Assembly (NCBI GenBank): GCA_009760855.2
Contig: WPIO01000104.1
Span: 1,358,501 to 1,422,500 of the forward strand
Reading direction: 5' to 3'
From: Cristatella mucedo
Lineage: Eukaryota; Bryozoa; Phylactolaemata; Cristatellidae
Length of the DNA: 64,000 nt
Shown: positions 1 to 11,479 of the stretch, in pieces
Position numbering within the stretch: the first letter of the stretch is position 1
Layout of the letters: each line of letters begins with the position of its first letter
Position numbers and translations under genes: made by a program
Notes under the pieces: model-generated
What the model was told of the DNA's origin: nothing
What the model saw: only the letters and a program-made list of their open reading frames with translations
Databases searched by the model: none

Positions 1-53
1 TTAAAGAACTCTTAATTCAAATGTAAACATTTGGCGATTCCATAAGCCTGACT

Positions 54-55
<2 letters not shown>

Positions 56-88
<33 letters not shown>
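56..88. repeat. (TC)n microsatellite
   Basis: This pure CT/TC run lies just past the last visible NOP9 exon, inside the next intron. On the gene strand it reads (GA)n. Confidence 0.9.
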
Positions 89-89
<1 letters not shown>

Positions 90-200
90 CCTTCTCTCTT
101 CCCTCAGGAGATAAGCACTTGAAACTCTCATAGCTATCAAAGTGATGCCTCACTAGCGACACCTCCCTGAATCAGCAATGGCAGCTGCCGACGCGCTCAC

Positions 201-1785
201 CTGCAGCCTCTTCCACAGAGCGGCTTTGCTGGCGGGTTGAATCGCCGGCGAGTCGAGGAAGGCGTCCAGCGCGTGGCTGCCACACGGCGAGCAGCAGACG
301 ACGCGCAGCTCGGAGGGTCGCAGCGACAGCACGCCGTCGACGAAGCACGCGGCAGCGCCGGGAGCCTCGAGGCGCAGCAGTTGCTGCATGAGCAGCGAGC
401 CCTGGTAGGCGATCGTCCGCAGCACGCCGCCCCCGCCGGCTGCGTCTCCGCTGCCACTGTCTGGAGCGCCAGCAGCACTGGCGGCGCCCTCCTGAAACAA
501 AAGCGAATCTGCTCCGCCTGAGCCTGAGGTGGGTGCGGCAGACGAAAGGCCGGAAGAAGAGGAGGAGACGTCCGGACCGACGATCGGCAAGGTCGTGCAC
601 CTGCTGCCATTCGCCAGAAGAAAGGAAAGAAAGAACGAGAGATCAGAATCTGATCGATCTTCTTCATCATGATCATCGAGATCAGAGCATCAGAAGCAAG
701 AGGAAGGCTGCAGCTCCGATTTTAAGGGATAAGCGTACAGCATACGATCGTACCTCGTCTTCTACGGCAGCAGCAGACTCCGGATCGGCCCCGTGCACAC
801 TGCCTCCGTCACCGCTGCTGAAGAATGCCTCGTAGGTTGACAGCTGCAGCACCAGATGTGCAGCCTTGACCCTCCGGGCTTCGGGCGAGTAGCAATGGAA
901 GGCTTCGAGGAGACCCTGCACAGAAAGATGGATGCACTGAAGGACATTCAAAGCATGTCACTGCTCGGCCCATCCCAGTGTGATAGCAAACAAGAGAAAG
1001 GGAAAGACACAAAGAAAGAGAGAGAGAGAGAGAGTGAAAAGACAAGCAGAAAGAGAGAGAAGAGAAAGAGAGCCTCACTGTCGGACAGACTGCCAGCACC
1101 ACCCTGCATCCTGCTCCATGTCGGAGCCTCGGTAGAATCAGAGTGAACTTTAGACTCACGTGGTCTCGCGAGCGAGTGAGCAGTCAGGCCAACGAGCCAG
1201 AGCAGCGCTAACGCAGCTTCGGCAGCTCAGCGTCGAGCGACCTTTCTGGAACGGCTTCCACAGTGCTCCCCCCCTTGCTCTATCGTCGCACGCTGCCGAT
1301 CGTCAGGTTGGCACTCGTACCTTGACCAGCTTGGGCTGCCGCTTGGGGTACTTGTGGGACGCTTCGAACAGGCGAACTATGACCCCGACGTGTCCGCACG
1401 CAAGCGTCTCCTCGAGGCAAGGGCACAGTTTCTTTGCCAAGATTTTGAACTGAAAAAAGAAAACAGCAAACCAAACCTCGAGACAAGCCGCCAGATGCAG
1501 TGAGAAGAGGCTGAGAGCTGCACTCGAAATAGTCAACCGACCAAGAAGCAAGCACCCAGACGGAGGAGTGCGTGAGCTCGTGAGCTTCGTCAAACCGCGG
1601 CTCCGCACGGGCCCACACGCCCCCTTGAAGAGATGCAGTTCACGAACGCAGGCGATGCCTCGACAAATAGAAGAAGCGTGTGGCCGGAGTTGTGGCCAGG
1701 GGAAAGACTCGGAGAAATCGGTGTCGGCTGCAGGCGATCCATTGAACGTATGTGCACATCGGCAGAGCAGATGCAGATGATTACT

Positions 1786-1868
<83 letters not shown>

Positions 1869-4800
1869 ACCGAGCGAGCTGACACCAAGCAATTGCAGAG
1901 CACCTCACAAGATGACAGCAAAGAAGACGGCATAGCACGGAGTGAAGCAAAAGCCAAGCTGATCCTTGTTGCTCCGAGCATCAATCAGGTCTGCTGCTGC
2001 CACAGTGGGCCGAGGCATGACCCGCAGGTACGTATCCACACACACACGCACGCACATGCACTCACACATTCGCTCGCTCGCACGCACACACAAAGTGTAA
2101 TCCGGGTCGCAGGGAGATAAAGGAAAATCGAGAATCCGACAGTGTATCAGAATCGACAGTCAATAAGAATCGACAGCAAATCGAGAATCAGAATCGACAG
2201 CAAAACGAATCAGAATCGACAGCAAATCGAGAATCAGACACGCGAGTCACAGCCCACCAACAGTCAAGAAATCAGAGCTGACATCACTCCCTAGCTATGT
2301 ATCGCTTGCAGCGGACTGCTGTGCTGCGCAAAGCACTTCTTGTCCCTTTCTCACTCGTCCCCAGGTGTCACGCGACCAACGCAACGATGCCCCCCCCTCT
2401 CTCTCTTGCACTCTCTGTCGCACGCATGCACGCCAGCGCCGCCCTTGTTTCAGGCTGAGGCCGGCACCACTCTACGCACTTGCACCCGAAGCTCGCTGCG
2501 ATGAGGCTCACCTGAAGCTCGCTGCGGACGCTCGTGAGGACGCGCTGGAGGACAAAGTTGGCCACCGGGTGCGCAGCCAGCTGGGCCACACTGGGTCGGA
2601 CGTGCGACTCGAACAGCTCGGCATGCAAGTCATCGTCGGCAGCTGCGAGTACGGCCTCGAACAGGTACGAGGCAATTTCGTTTGTGAGTACTGAAGGCAG
2701 CAACCTACAAACACCCCACAAAGTGCTGCTCAAAGTACGGACGTAAAAGGGAAAAAATCGCGATCAGCTGATTCAATGGCCTCATCTACCGGTACATAGC
2801 AGCAGACGATGTCTCGATGGCTGTCACCTTGCTGGCTGCATGTAAAAAGCAGCAAAGCTGCAAGCCACAATCTTACCTTACCCAGATCCACCCAAGGTGC
2901 AAGCACCTAACCGCTGGGCTAAGGACCAGTGGCAAGGCAAGTGACCAAACACAAGTGGCGAGTGAGTGTGGGTGGGTAAGGGACTCGAGACCAGGCTATG
3001 CGGGCCCGCATGCTGTGACATACCAAGTTACCAGTGTACTTCTTCACCTCCTCCAACAAAGAGCGGCAGTATGTTGCTATCGCTAGGGCAACCTGCTGCT
3101 CCTGTTGTGGCTCGGCAACATCGCAACTTAGCTAAGTGCAAACACTTGAGGCAAAACTCTGCCAACACCTACATCTACCATAATTCACCACTTCTCATCA
3201 ACCTGCACTGGTTCGTCATCACATCGAGCAGAGCATTGAATTCAAGATCGTGTGTCAGTCACTTTTAGGTTCCTTCATTCCTTTGCTGCGGTCCAACTTA
3301 CCCGCGATTTACAACCTGTGGTAAAATGCAAAGCCAGAGATGGAAATGAATATTTCTTCGGCTTTGCATTGTAACGCATTCTCTTCTGACTCAAGCCGTG
3401 TAGCTGTGCCTCAAACCACTGTCAAATCCATAGAAGACAGTGTCTTCAGTCTGCATGCTTCCAAAGCCTGGAACTCACTACCGATGTCACGGTATCCCTT
3501 TACTTGACATTTAAAAAAAGGAGGTTAAAACCTACCTGTTACTCACAGCATTTGCTCTGTCCGTGTGAATCGTCCCTTACAGCACATGTGAAAGGCCTAG
3601 AAAGATACATAGTTTCTAAGGGCGAAATAACAATGTCTTATTATCATTATTATTATCCCCGTGTGCTAGTCTTCGCTGACCAGGTTCTTGTTATCACTAA
3701 CCAATTAATGTGCCTTGTTTCCAGCATATGTAAGTAAGGCGCCCAGAAACAGATTTAACTTTCTTAGGACATTAAAAACACTTTTTTATTGCTATTAATA
3801 GTACTATAAAGCACACGCAGATCCAGCGTTGAGGAGACCTGCTGTGATTGATCTGCACAGTACGAGCTCTGCCTGTGACCAACTCTTCAACGCATGCGCA
3901 GCTTCCGCCATGTGGCAGCAGCAGCAGATGATCGACCAGGTGCCCGAAGCTACGTTTGCTGAAGAGTCTACCGGCTAGCTTTAATAGCTCCCGAAACCAG
4001 TCTCGGAGAGAACTCGGATTCGGCGTTTTTTGGGGCTGCACATCCGGAAGGCACCGAGTTCGAGCTCTCGGCGCAGCCTGTTCACTGCCGGTCAAGGACT
4101 TCGAAGGAGACAGCAAAAGATCAGACAGCAGAATCCCCGGAAGAACAAGGAACGACCAGGTCGTTTCAAATCACGATGCAAGGCAGTGACGATTGGGCCA
4201 AAGACGCTAGTCGCCACACACTTCCACGCACGGAGTGAAGAGGAGCGGAGCGGCGGCAGCAGCTGTCTGCTCACAGAAGCGAGCAGCGCGGCTTCGCAAA
4301 AACAACGGCCAGCCATCACTGCCAGAGAAGGGAGCAGAAAATAGAGCAACGAGACTGCATTTCTCGCTGCATTTCTGTTGAGCATCGCGAGCAGCAACGA
4401 GGTCTTCAACGAGGGGGCAGGGCAGACAGACGACTGCCTTGCTGGCTGAAGGGTCTCCATTCGGTCACGTGGCTAAACCACGTGGATCACACACAGTGTC
4501 AATTGATACCACTGATCACCAAGTACTTGTTGAGGGTCTTTCATTTCGCCCAGGCATCACAGGCGCTGCTGTACTGACGGTTTAGGTCTTATCTCAGTGA
4601 GTGATTTCTGAGTGTACATGTCAACGGCTAACGATCATCCGGGGAGCCTTTATAGTATGAATTATCCTTGAGATCTGCTCTAGACTCCAATCTCTTCATA
4701 ACTTATACCACCCCTCTTGCCAAAGTCATCATCAAGCACAATCTATGCTTTCATTTCTATGCAGACGACTCTCAGCTCTAATTTCACTCCGAGCCTTCCT

Positions 4801-7800
4801 GGCCAGCCAGCACCTCGGAATCGTATAAGTCTTTGTGCACTTGCATGTCGGTTTACTCTCTTAAATTTAATACTAATCAAAGAAAACCAAAAGAAAACCA
4901 AGACCAATCTAATAACCTTTGGCAAACCTAATGCCGCTCCCAAGTTGGAACGTACCGCTCTAAAAAGACCCTTTGCCGGACAAACACATCAGCTCCGCAT
5001 TCAAATGTACATGCGTTGGGCTGCGAAATACTCCGCAAATTTTTAGAGTGCTTAGATAAGGATAAAACAGTCCATGCATTTGACATCTCATCTACACCAC
5101 ACCTCAGTTTTTTTTCTCTGTGGTTAAGATGCTTGCTTACATATAGTGCAAAACTTACGACTCGGCCGTCGAAACACCCATACATTTCATTCTCATCGTT
5201 ATAGCTAAACCTCTACCCATGAAAGCGCACATTCAGTTCTGGTGCACCCAATGCCTGGAGCTCACGATCAACTGGCAGGCACAAAATTCCCGGACTTGAC
5301 GACATTTAAAGCAAAGCTTGAAACCCAAAAGTGCTCTTCTCCCCTGCTGCTACCCATCCTGGCACTACCTTTCCAGCCGTCCCGAGCAGCTAGGTGAATG
5401 CTCCTCGCGCCCTCAACTGCCTGTCTGAATCAGCTATGCTTCGCACTTCCTGTTTGCTACACGAGATAAGTCCGCTGGCTACCTTATACATATCGAAAGC
5501 CGCTTAGAATTTGGGTGTGCTATAGAAAGCTCTCCTTTGCAAAAACCCATTTAGTCCTCGCTCGTGGCTTTGTCGAGTTGCAGACCGAGATACGTTACAT
5601 TATTAATCGAATTAATAATAATTATAATAACAGATTTGTACAGCACCATCAGAGAACTTGGTCTCCATCCAGCGAACCGTCCAATGGACTGTTTATGCGA
5701 TTATAAGTAATCAGCTGAGATCAAGAAAGGAATTACCTGCCTCATTTGCGTTTTACAGTCTCATTTGCACAGGAGCAGAAGAGCATCGGCGTTATCCGCA
5801 AGCAGCAGGCAATAAACAACAGTCGGCTACTGAGCTCGAAACCAAAGCCCGAGTCACTAAGTGCTTAGTGACGTCACTAAGCACTGACGTCACTAAGATG
5901 TCACTAAGCACTGCGTCACATGTGCATCACTAAGTGCTAGCACATTAGCGATAAGCTACGGCATGTTTTCCAGAAAATGCGACTTGCCTTGAGGGTGACA
6001 CTTTTTGCACGCAATACATATCCATAAATTGTCGTTACTCATATTCATAGACATGCAGCGTGCGCATCTAAACAAACCAGCAGCCAGGCTAAAAGAACGG
6101 GCACGTGTTCCGGATATTCGCTGGTTCTGCAAGCAACTTAACCGGACGACTCGCGAGTGTGCACACAGAGCTGGCACAGTGAATGGAGGGAGGCAGGGAA
6201 CGCCCACACGCGCTGGCGAGCCAGCCGCGAGGGAGCTCACTGCTCGAGGAGAAAGGCTAAGCTGCGCTGAGCCAAGGGAAGCAGCAGCAGCCGCCGCCGC
6301 AACCACTCACCCGTCACCGCGGTCCATGATGCGGCCGGTGACCAGCAGTCGCCGACAGAGGTCGCTGCACAGCCGCGGGTCTTTGCGCTGCACTATGGCG
6401 AGCACGGTCTGCATCACTGGATTGGCCGACACGTCCTTGGCCAGCGCTGCAACGAGCCAGAGCCGAACCGAAACGTGCCAGAACTTTTGCTGAACGAATC
6501 GAAGGCGGCCGCCCCTTCGCCGCCGCCGCCGCTCTGCCAAAGCCTCGCGAAGCGATCGCACGACTCCTCGACGGCTGCCGCCACCGCCGAACGGATGCAC
6601 CTGCCCCCCCCCCCCGGAAGCGGCGCGCCGACGCCAGCTATTACCGAAGATGGCGTTCCGGTCATCCGGGAACAGCTTCGCGCCGAGAGACTTGAACAGC
6701 TTCTTGAAACTTTTGTACGCAGAATGCTCGAAAAACGGGAAGAGCACCTCTGAAACGCGGAAAAAAAAGCTCGAGCTAAAAAAAAAAAAAGCCTGACGAA
6801 AAAAGAAAAAAAGCCTGACGAAAAAAGCCTGACGCCGACGGCAGCGCGGGCGGATGGCAGCAGCAGTGAAGTCGAGGCGCCGCACGGCAGCCGCACGCGC
6901 TGCCGTAATAGGGAGACCGCCGGAAAACGAGGAGGCACGGCTGAGGCGGCGCGAGCGCGATCCACTCACTTCGCGGGTTCTCGCGCGACAGACGGCTCCG
7001 GACCACCGTCTCGGCCACCTCGACACCGCCTGCCACTTCGGCCGTCACGCGCACCACGTGGCTCGCGTAGGTGTCGGCCGCCAGCTCGGCGCAGGCGCTG
7101 CCGACGGCGACGCACAGGCGTGCCAAGCAGGCGACGGCCGCGGCGTCGTCGGCCGCAACGTACTCGGACATGCGAGCCACGCATGCTTGCACCACGTGAC
7201 TGGCGAATCGGTCCTTGCACAGGGCCAGCCAGCCATCCGCCGCAGGCTTCGACGGCTCGTCGCTGTCGTCGCCACCGCCGCCGACGTCGTTTGCTGGCGA
7301 AGCATCGAGGAATGCCTCGACTAGGGCGGAGCACTGGACGGCGTCGGCGTGTGCTAGAAGCCTCTCGACGATCTTGCTGATGGTCTGGTTCCGGCAGACG
7401 CGGCCCACCTCCTTCAGCAGCTGCCCAAAAACGTTGCGGATAAAGAGACCTATGGGCGACCGAGAGAGGGAGAGCATGCAAAGATGAAGACGTGGCAGCG
7501 GCGCCAGCAAACAGCCGGGCCAGCCAAAGTCACGTGGCTGCAACCAGAAGGCACCAGGCTGCAACCGGAAACGGTACACTAAATCGGCGTAAAATTGCAC
7601 CACCCATGCCTTCTCACACTCGGTTAAGTAGTGACAATACTAATACTAGTTCTAACACACTATGAAACTCAAGAAATCAGATGAAAAATAAATCTATTTC
7701 TAGGCACTATATATATAATTCATTTGTATAGCACCCAAGAGAACTTAATCTCTAGTCAGGTGCTTCGCATATACCTCGGGGTTCGAGCCGACGACCTCAG

Positions 7801-8008
7801 CCAGATCTTGTTCCGGGCGAGCACCTTAACCGCTGGACCAAACCAGCCCGGCAAATAAATGCCAAAAAGGAAGCATCAGCACACGTAAGTGCACGAAGGT
7901 CAATTTAGAGGAAACCAGCAAAATACTGAATGGAACTGGCATGTTTTTTGCTTCTTTTAAATGCTGTCAAGCCAGAGGTTGTCGTGACGTCAGTAGGGAG
8001 CTCAAGGG

Positions 8009-8077
<69 letters not shown>

Positions 8078-9405
8078 ATACGAACTGAAAGCCAAGGTCT
8101 CCAAACGAGTTGAAGTGTGGCTTGACGCACCGCCAAACCACATCAGCTCCACAGTCAAGTCTGCGTACTTTCAGCTACATAACATTGCTAAATTCGGGCA
8201 TCCAAGTTGGTCCACGCATTTGCAACATACGCGTTTGCAACATCTCGACTCCTGCAACTCTCACTGCTTACTGGTCTACCCGTGTGTGGAAGCCGACGCT
8301 TACCGGTGCTTGCGCACAACTCTGCAGCCAGGGCTATCTGCCGTGAGCGTCACATCACACCACTTCTCGCCTACCTGCACTGGCTCCCAGTCAAGCAGTG
8401 TAGCGACTTTAAGGTTCTGTCACTCACTTTTAGGTCCCTTTAATCTCTGGCTCCAGCCTACCAATTAGAACTACTCCCGCACCAGGCTAGGCATCGTGCC
8501 GCCGCCGGCCATTCCGAATCAAATCGTATCGCTATACTTCGCATGAACCTCAAATCCCTTGGATTTCGTGCCTGTAGTTCTTCGTTTGCTCTCAAAGCCC
8601 AAAACTCACTCCCAACTGACGTTACGACGTCCCCGCCATTTAAAAAGAAGCTAAAACGAATCTGTTTTTGACAGCAGTTGGTGGGTCTTTGTGATTTGCC
8701 TTTGATGTGCTGTGCGTGCTGACACGGTGCATGTTGCCACAAACCAAATGTTGATACTGTGCATGTCACCCTAACCATTTTTTTCTTGCTGACATTAAGC
8801 AAGTTACAATTAACCGTTTGATGATACTGTTTTTACAGCACATGTAAAGTGCCTAAAAGAGATTACGTCCTCGTGGGTGCTATTCCAATTAATTATTATT
8901 ATTATTATTCAAAGTTTGGCGAGCAATCGTCTTTTCACTGTTGAGGTGCCATCCCGCGAAGCGACACAGCGATTACAACAAACCGAGCGGCTCAGCAGCA
9001 TTCTAAACACGATGGATGCCGGAGAGACGAGCCACGACCCTCAATCGAACCGGTGCCCCGTCCCGCGCGAGCGCGGGACAGCGCGCTAGCTCGCGTCGCA
9101 CGCGTGCGACGCCGGACAGGCGAGCCGTCGGAGCTCGATCGGTCGCCCGCGGAGCAGAGTCGACGCGGAGCAGGCAGGAGGGGACGCGGCGGGCTGCTCG
9201 AGCGACGACACGCACGCACGCACGCACCCTTCTCTTCGTTGCCTTCGAAGCCTTCGTCCAACGCTGTCGCGACGCGCCTGTAGTATCCGAGCGTATTCTC
9301 GTCCACGACGCCTAGGCGCGCCTTCTTCTTGTCGCGGCCGCGGCCGCCGCCGGACTTCAAGGCGTTCCTAACAGTAGCACCGGGCCTCATCGCGTGCGGG
9401 CGCAT
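201..9405 (-). CDS. NOP9: NOP9-like Pumilio-repeat nucleolar protein, 3' end outside window
   Basis: Eight minus-strand coding exons are seen: 9405-9228, 7449-6970, 6749-6645, 6446-6311, 2704-2512, 1449-1321, 915-754 and 491-201. Each junction is AG/GT and the phases join without a break, giving about 558 codons. Human NOP9 has about 636 residues, so the last exon or exons lie left of position 1. Exon 1 carries a basic tail and the LGYYRR block. Exon 2 has the Pumilio-type helices FASHVVQ and YASHVVR. Exon 5 has LAAHPVANFVLQRVL, exon 7 GLLEAFHCYSPEARR, and exon 8 the CGSHALDAFLDSP repeat. All follow the order in animal NOP9. The family is nucleolar and acts in 40S pre-rRNA processing. The start is the first ATG (9405) after an in-frame stop at 9465-9463; a second ATG is at 9390. 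Exon choice by eye is the main uncertainty. Confidence 0.88.
1787..1866. repeat. (GA)n microsatellite in a NOP9 intron
   Basis: About 80 bp of uninterrupted GA lies in the intron between exons 2704-2512 and 1449-1321. On the gene strand it is a long polypyrimidine (TC)n run upstream of the acceptor at 1450. It produces several spurious Arg-Glu or Ser-Leu reading frames. Confidence 0.95.
2036..2093. repeat. (AC)n-rich imperfect microsatellite
   Basis: A CA/CG-rich tract made of ACAC and ACGC units lies in the same NOP9 intron as the long GA run. Confidence 0.7.
2105..2245. repeat. Short tandem repeats built on AGAATCGACAG
   Basis: The phrase AATCGACAG with an AAATCGAGAATCAG spacer recurs about five times between 2120 and 2240. 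It forms a degenerate tandem array in a NOP9 intron. Confidence 0.7.
3160..3660 (+). mobile_element. LINE family A fragment (degenerate 3' end)
   Basis: The plus strand encodes the C-terminal block SPLLINLHWF, found as [11 protein letters not shown] in better copies. It is followed by the family's 3' UTR and an ATT-rich tail near 3640-3657. It is interrupted by many stops. Confidence 0.65.
3772..4116 (-). other. Unassigned open frame inside a NOP9 intron
   Basis: This minus-strand frame lies in the 3.6-kb intron between NOP9 exons 4 and 5. It contains a helix-rich stretch, LLKLAGRLFSKRSFGHLVDH, that resembles a Pumilio-type repeat. The flanking exons already join in phase without it, and no convincing donor ends it. 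It may be a chance frame, an alternative exon, or a relic. I do not assign a function. Confidence 0.15.
4490..5390 (+). mobile_element. LINE family A fragment (old reverse transcriptase piece)
   Basis: Scrambled reverse-transcriptase sequence lies on the plus strand. The FHFYADDSQL block (FYADD polymerase motif) is visible near 4750, and C-terminal LINE text continues to about 5390. Frames are broken. It is inside a NOP9 intron in the opposite orientation to the gene. Confidence 0.6.
5420..5620 (+). mobile_element. LINE family B 3' end fragment
   Basis: The sequence matches other copies at 13.5, 14.6, 39.4 and 48.2 kb. It reads through the end of the CR1-type ORF and 3' UTR, ending in ACATTA-type repeats near 5605. 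Confidence 0.6.
5853..5938. repeat. CACTAAG repeat cluster with a 26-bp perfect palindrome
   Basis: The unit GTCACTAAG and its inverse occur several times. Positions 5860-5885 form a perfect inverted repeat whose half is AGTGCTTAGTGAC and whose centre is TGACGTCA, the CREB/ATF site. A second TGACGTCA follows at 5884-5891. It lies in a NOP9 intron. Confidence 0.85.
7715..7858 (-). mobile_element. SINE family 2 (tRNA-derived head, LINE-A-like tail)
   Basis: On the minus strand the head reads like a tRNA promoter. It has an A-box-like TGGTCCAGCGG and a B-box-like GGCTCGAACCCC. The 3' part is a stem-loop: AGCACC (7730-7735 on plus) pairs with GGTGCT (7759-7764) around AGAGATTAAGTTCTCT. This resembles the end of LINE family A. 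Other copies are at 40.1 and 62.4 kb. Confidence 0.75.
7858..8125 (-). mobile_element. LINE family A fragment with an internal GA microsatellite
   Basis: Family A 3' UTR and C-terminal coding text is present on the minus strand. It is split by about 66 bp of GA (8011-8076) at the point where other copies read TTTGGGAGCATACG. The microsatellite seems to have grown from the GGGAG in the element. Confidence 0.65.
8130..8915 (+). mobile_element. LINE family A fragment, plus strand
   Basis: It encodes broken C-terminal ORF2 text, including HITPLLAYLHWLPVK, then the 3' UTR and an (ATT)n tail at about 8895-8910. It abuts a minus-strand family A piece, so the two form an inverted pair inside NOP9 intron 1. 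Confidence 0.75.
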
Positions 9406-9486
9406 GGAAAACGCAAACTGATGGGTCGGCTGTGCGCGACCTTGACCGGTCACCCTCACGCGCTAAACCCTTTGTCGCAGATGTAA

Positions 9487-9655
9487 ATAAATAAATACTA
9501 GCTGATTTAACAACCTCTTTTTATAGCGACAGAAGCGCTTCAAAGTCTGTCACCACCGCCTGTGGCGACAGCAAGGGATCGTCCGTTGCAGATTCGAACC
9601 AACACCTAGGCGCGGAGGTCGCGGAAAGCAAAGGCCTTGCCTAGCGATGCCCGCG
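9487..9655 (-). mobile_element. SINE family 1 (tRNA-derived)
   Basis: On the minus strand it has a tRNA-like head with a B-box-like GGTTCGAATCTG and a tail ending AAATCAGCTAGTATTTA. It lies about 80 bp upstream of the NOP9 start codon, in the gene's own orientation, so it sits in the promoter or 5' UTR. Other copies are at 21.4, 34.7 and 62.6 kb. Confidence 0.7.
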
Positions 9656-10110
9656 GCGACGATCGCAGCGGCTCGCTCGCGCGGGCGGCGGGTGTCGCCG
9701 TTAGACGCCCTGTTGATCGGCGTCCGCAGATCCCACGACCGTCAATCGCACCTACCGTTTTCGCCGCTGCCGCGGCGTTCTCTCCAAAGCTTAATCGCGT
9801 CGGTAGGTGGCGCGACGATCTACTTCGGACGACGGCGGTCGACCCTGTAATAAGCTGGATTTGCTATTTAGTTCGCGATTCAAGTCACCGACGTCGCATT
9901 TACTACCACTTCTTCGTAGTTTTTCATACCTTTACAAATAGGTTAGAGCAATGATGACTTGTCAAAAAAGGAAAATAATTAGCGTAGCTAAATGCAACGT
10001 AGAATTCCATATACGTAAATGCACGACCCCACGCAGCCGTTCTAAAATCCACTTGCAGTGCTACTGTGCACTTTTCTCCTGGGTCTTAGAAGACGGCAAG
10101 CGGTAGTGAT
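9656..10110. other. Intergenic sequence upstream of NOP9
   Basis: Positions 9650-9840 are GC-rich and contain short CpG-rich frames without recognisable domains. The rest is AT-rich. Nothing further was recognised. The stretch probably includes part of the NOP9 promoter. Confidence 0.4.
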
Positions 10111-10213
10111 GCCGCAAAAGTGGTTTGGCCGCTGCAAAAGTTGTTTGGCCGCTGCAAAAGTGGTTTGGCAGCTGCAAAAGTGGTTTGGCCGCTGCAAAAG
10201 TGGTTTGGCCGCT
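10111..10213. repeat. 21-bp tandem repeat, five copies
   Basis: The core CTGCAAAAGTGGTTTGG recurs every 21 bp, five times, with only one or two changes per unit. The third unit starts with CAGCTG instead of CCGCTG. No spacers are present, so this is a minisatellite and not a CRISPR array. Confidence 0.95.
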
Positions 10214-10982
10214 ATTTGTCTGAGGCTGTAGAGGTTAGGTTTTCTTTAACTTGGGTTTTATTGTAAATGAGGCTCTGTGGCAAATTTTGGAAGTCACATC
10301 CTATGTGCAGTGCAGCGCTACATAAATCAACTGCTTAAGCCTCAATTAGCATTGCACTACACTTGCCACGTGACTTCAAAAATTTCCCCGCACATAACTC
10401 AAGCACTGCCGAGAAAATCGCCTGCAAAAGGAATATCTCTACTTAGATATGCTCTCAAGCAGTGCACGGTTTGCATGAAGCATTGGGCAGCCGCTAAAGT
10501 TCTGTCTCCTCCCGCCCCCATCGCGCGATGTTTCGAGCAATGGCTTCTGGGGCTGCAGACTCCTTCACCCGGACGCGGTTCAAGTGTTGGGGGGGCGGGG
10601 TGTATCGAGCTGCTCGCGCGCACGCCAAACTGGCGACTTGCCAAACTCGACTGGCTGGAGGCTGCCTCCAGCATTTCACCGCAGAGCTGGTCTGTAGTAG
10701 CTGGCCTCGCGATAGGGACAGCGCCGGCTACAGCCCACGCCAGCTACAGACTATGGCGTTGGCTGTTGCAGCCACCACTAACGACTGCGAGGCGCTGCAA
10801 TCCTTGGAGGCCACGTCGAGTTCCGCAAGCAAGCGTATTCGGGTCAGCTGTCGCATTTAAACCGAGCGACGGAAGCGGGCATGACCGACTACAGCATGAG
10901 GTGGAAATTAATTTAGAATTTAAGATGCAACCTGCTGGTCTAGTGGCCATGCAACTTCTGAGCGAACTAAACCAGTCAAATT

Positions 10983-11270
10983 ATGATGGTTAGCTATTAT
11001 TCGCGATTATGAGATTATGCGCTAGTTTATCGTTGAGGCCGTATAAAAATCCGGCGCCCCGAGATAGAGGGCAGTGAGCGGTCGAGACTCGGGGTATTGG
11101 CATTGGAGCTAACGTGAGCTCGAGGCTACGCTGTCGTTGGAGTACGTCCATCCGCTGCTGTTAAATATAATTGTCGGCATTGTGGGTACGGACTTGATAT
11201 GCTAAGTCATCTTAGTTCCTTTAATTATGTAAATAATTCGATTATTGTTTCGAGCGGATAACCTGGCAGT
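10983..11270 (+). mobile_element. Possible solo LTR or 5' LTR remnant
   Basis: The stretch has a TATA element (GTATAAAA near 11040) followed about 25-30 bp later by a CAGTGAGCGG start-site-like block. It ends near TTTCGAGCGGATAA, and then CCTGGCAGTGGAGG follows, which looks like a primer-binding site. A short ATG frame, MEEIRVHDYRMQ, starts near 11478. No second LTR or pol text was found. Confidence 0.3.
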
Positions 11271-11479
11271 GGAGGTCGCAAATTCAAGTAAATATTGCAC
11301 GAGCACCGCCCGTACGTAAGAGTGCAGAGTGCCTCTACGAGCAGGTGCCGCCGGTACGCGAATGACTAGGGTGACCCAGTGTAGCGCTTAGAGGTAACTT
11401 TCGATTAGTCGGTCACGTCATGGAAAACAGCCCGCTAATCAACCGTTTGTAACTACAGCGTTTGTGAGAAAAAAGCTAT

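Noticed and set aside
1590-1984. Ser-Leu and Arg-Glu repeat proteins
   Set aside because: They are translations of the (GA)n microsatellite. The same holds near 8.0, 22.9 and 50.9 kb.
6307-7026. Single 239-codon frame over the NOP9 exons
   Set aside because: The open frame covers intron sequence. NOP9 homology and phase support two separate exons (6749-6645 and 6446-6311) with introns between.
9487-9655. Functional tRNA gene
   Set aside because: Pol III boxes are present, but no cloverleaf with paired acceptor stem is seen, and the same unit recurs with a tail, so it is a SINE.
10111-10213. CRISPR array
   Set aside because: Repeat units are contiguous with no spacers, and the genome is eukaryotic.
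10277-10993. 238-codon plus-strand open frame
   Set aside because: It begins with GTG, the first ATG is near 10472, composition is not protein-like, there is no motif, and it runs into an LTR-like block. Probably chance.
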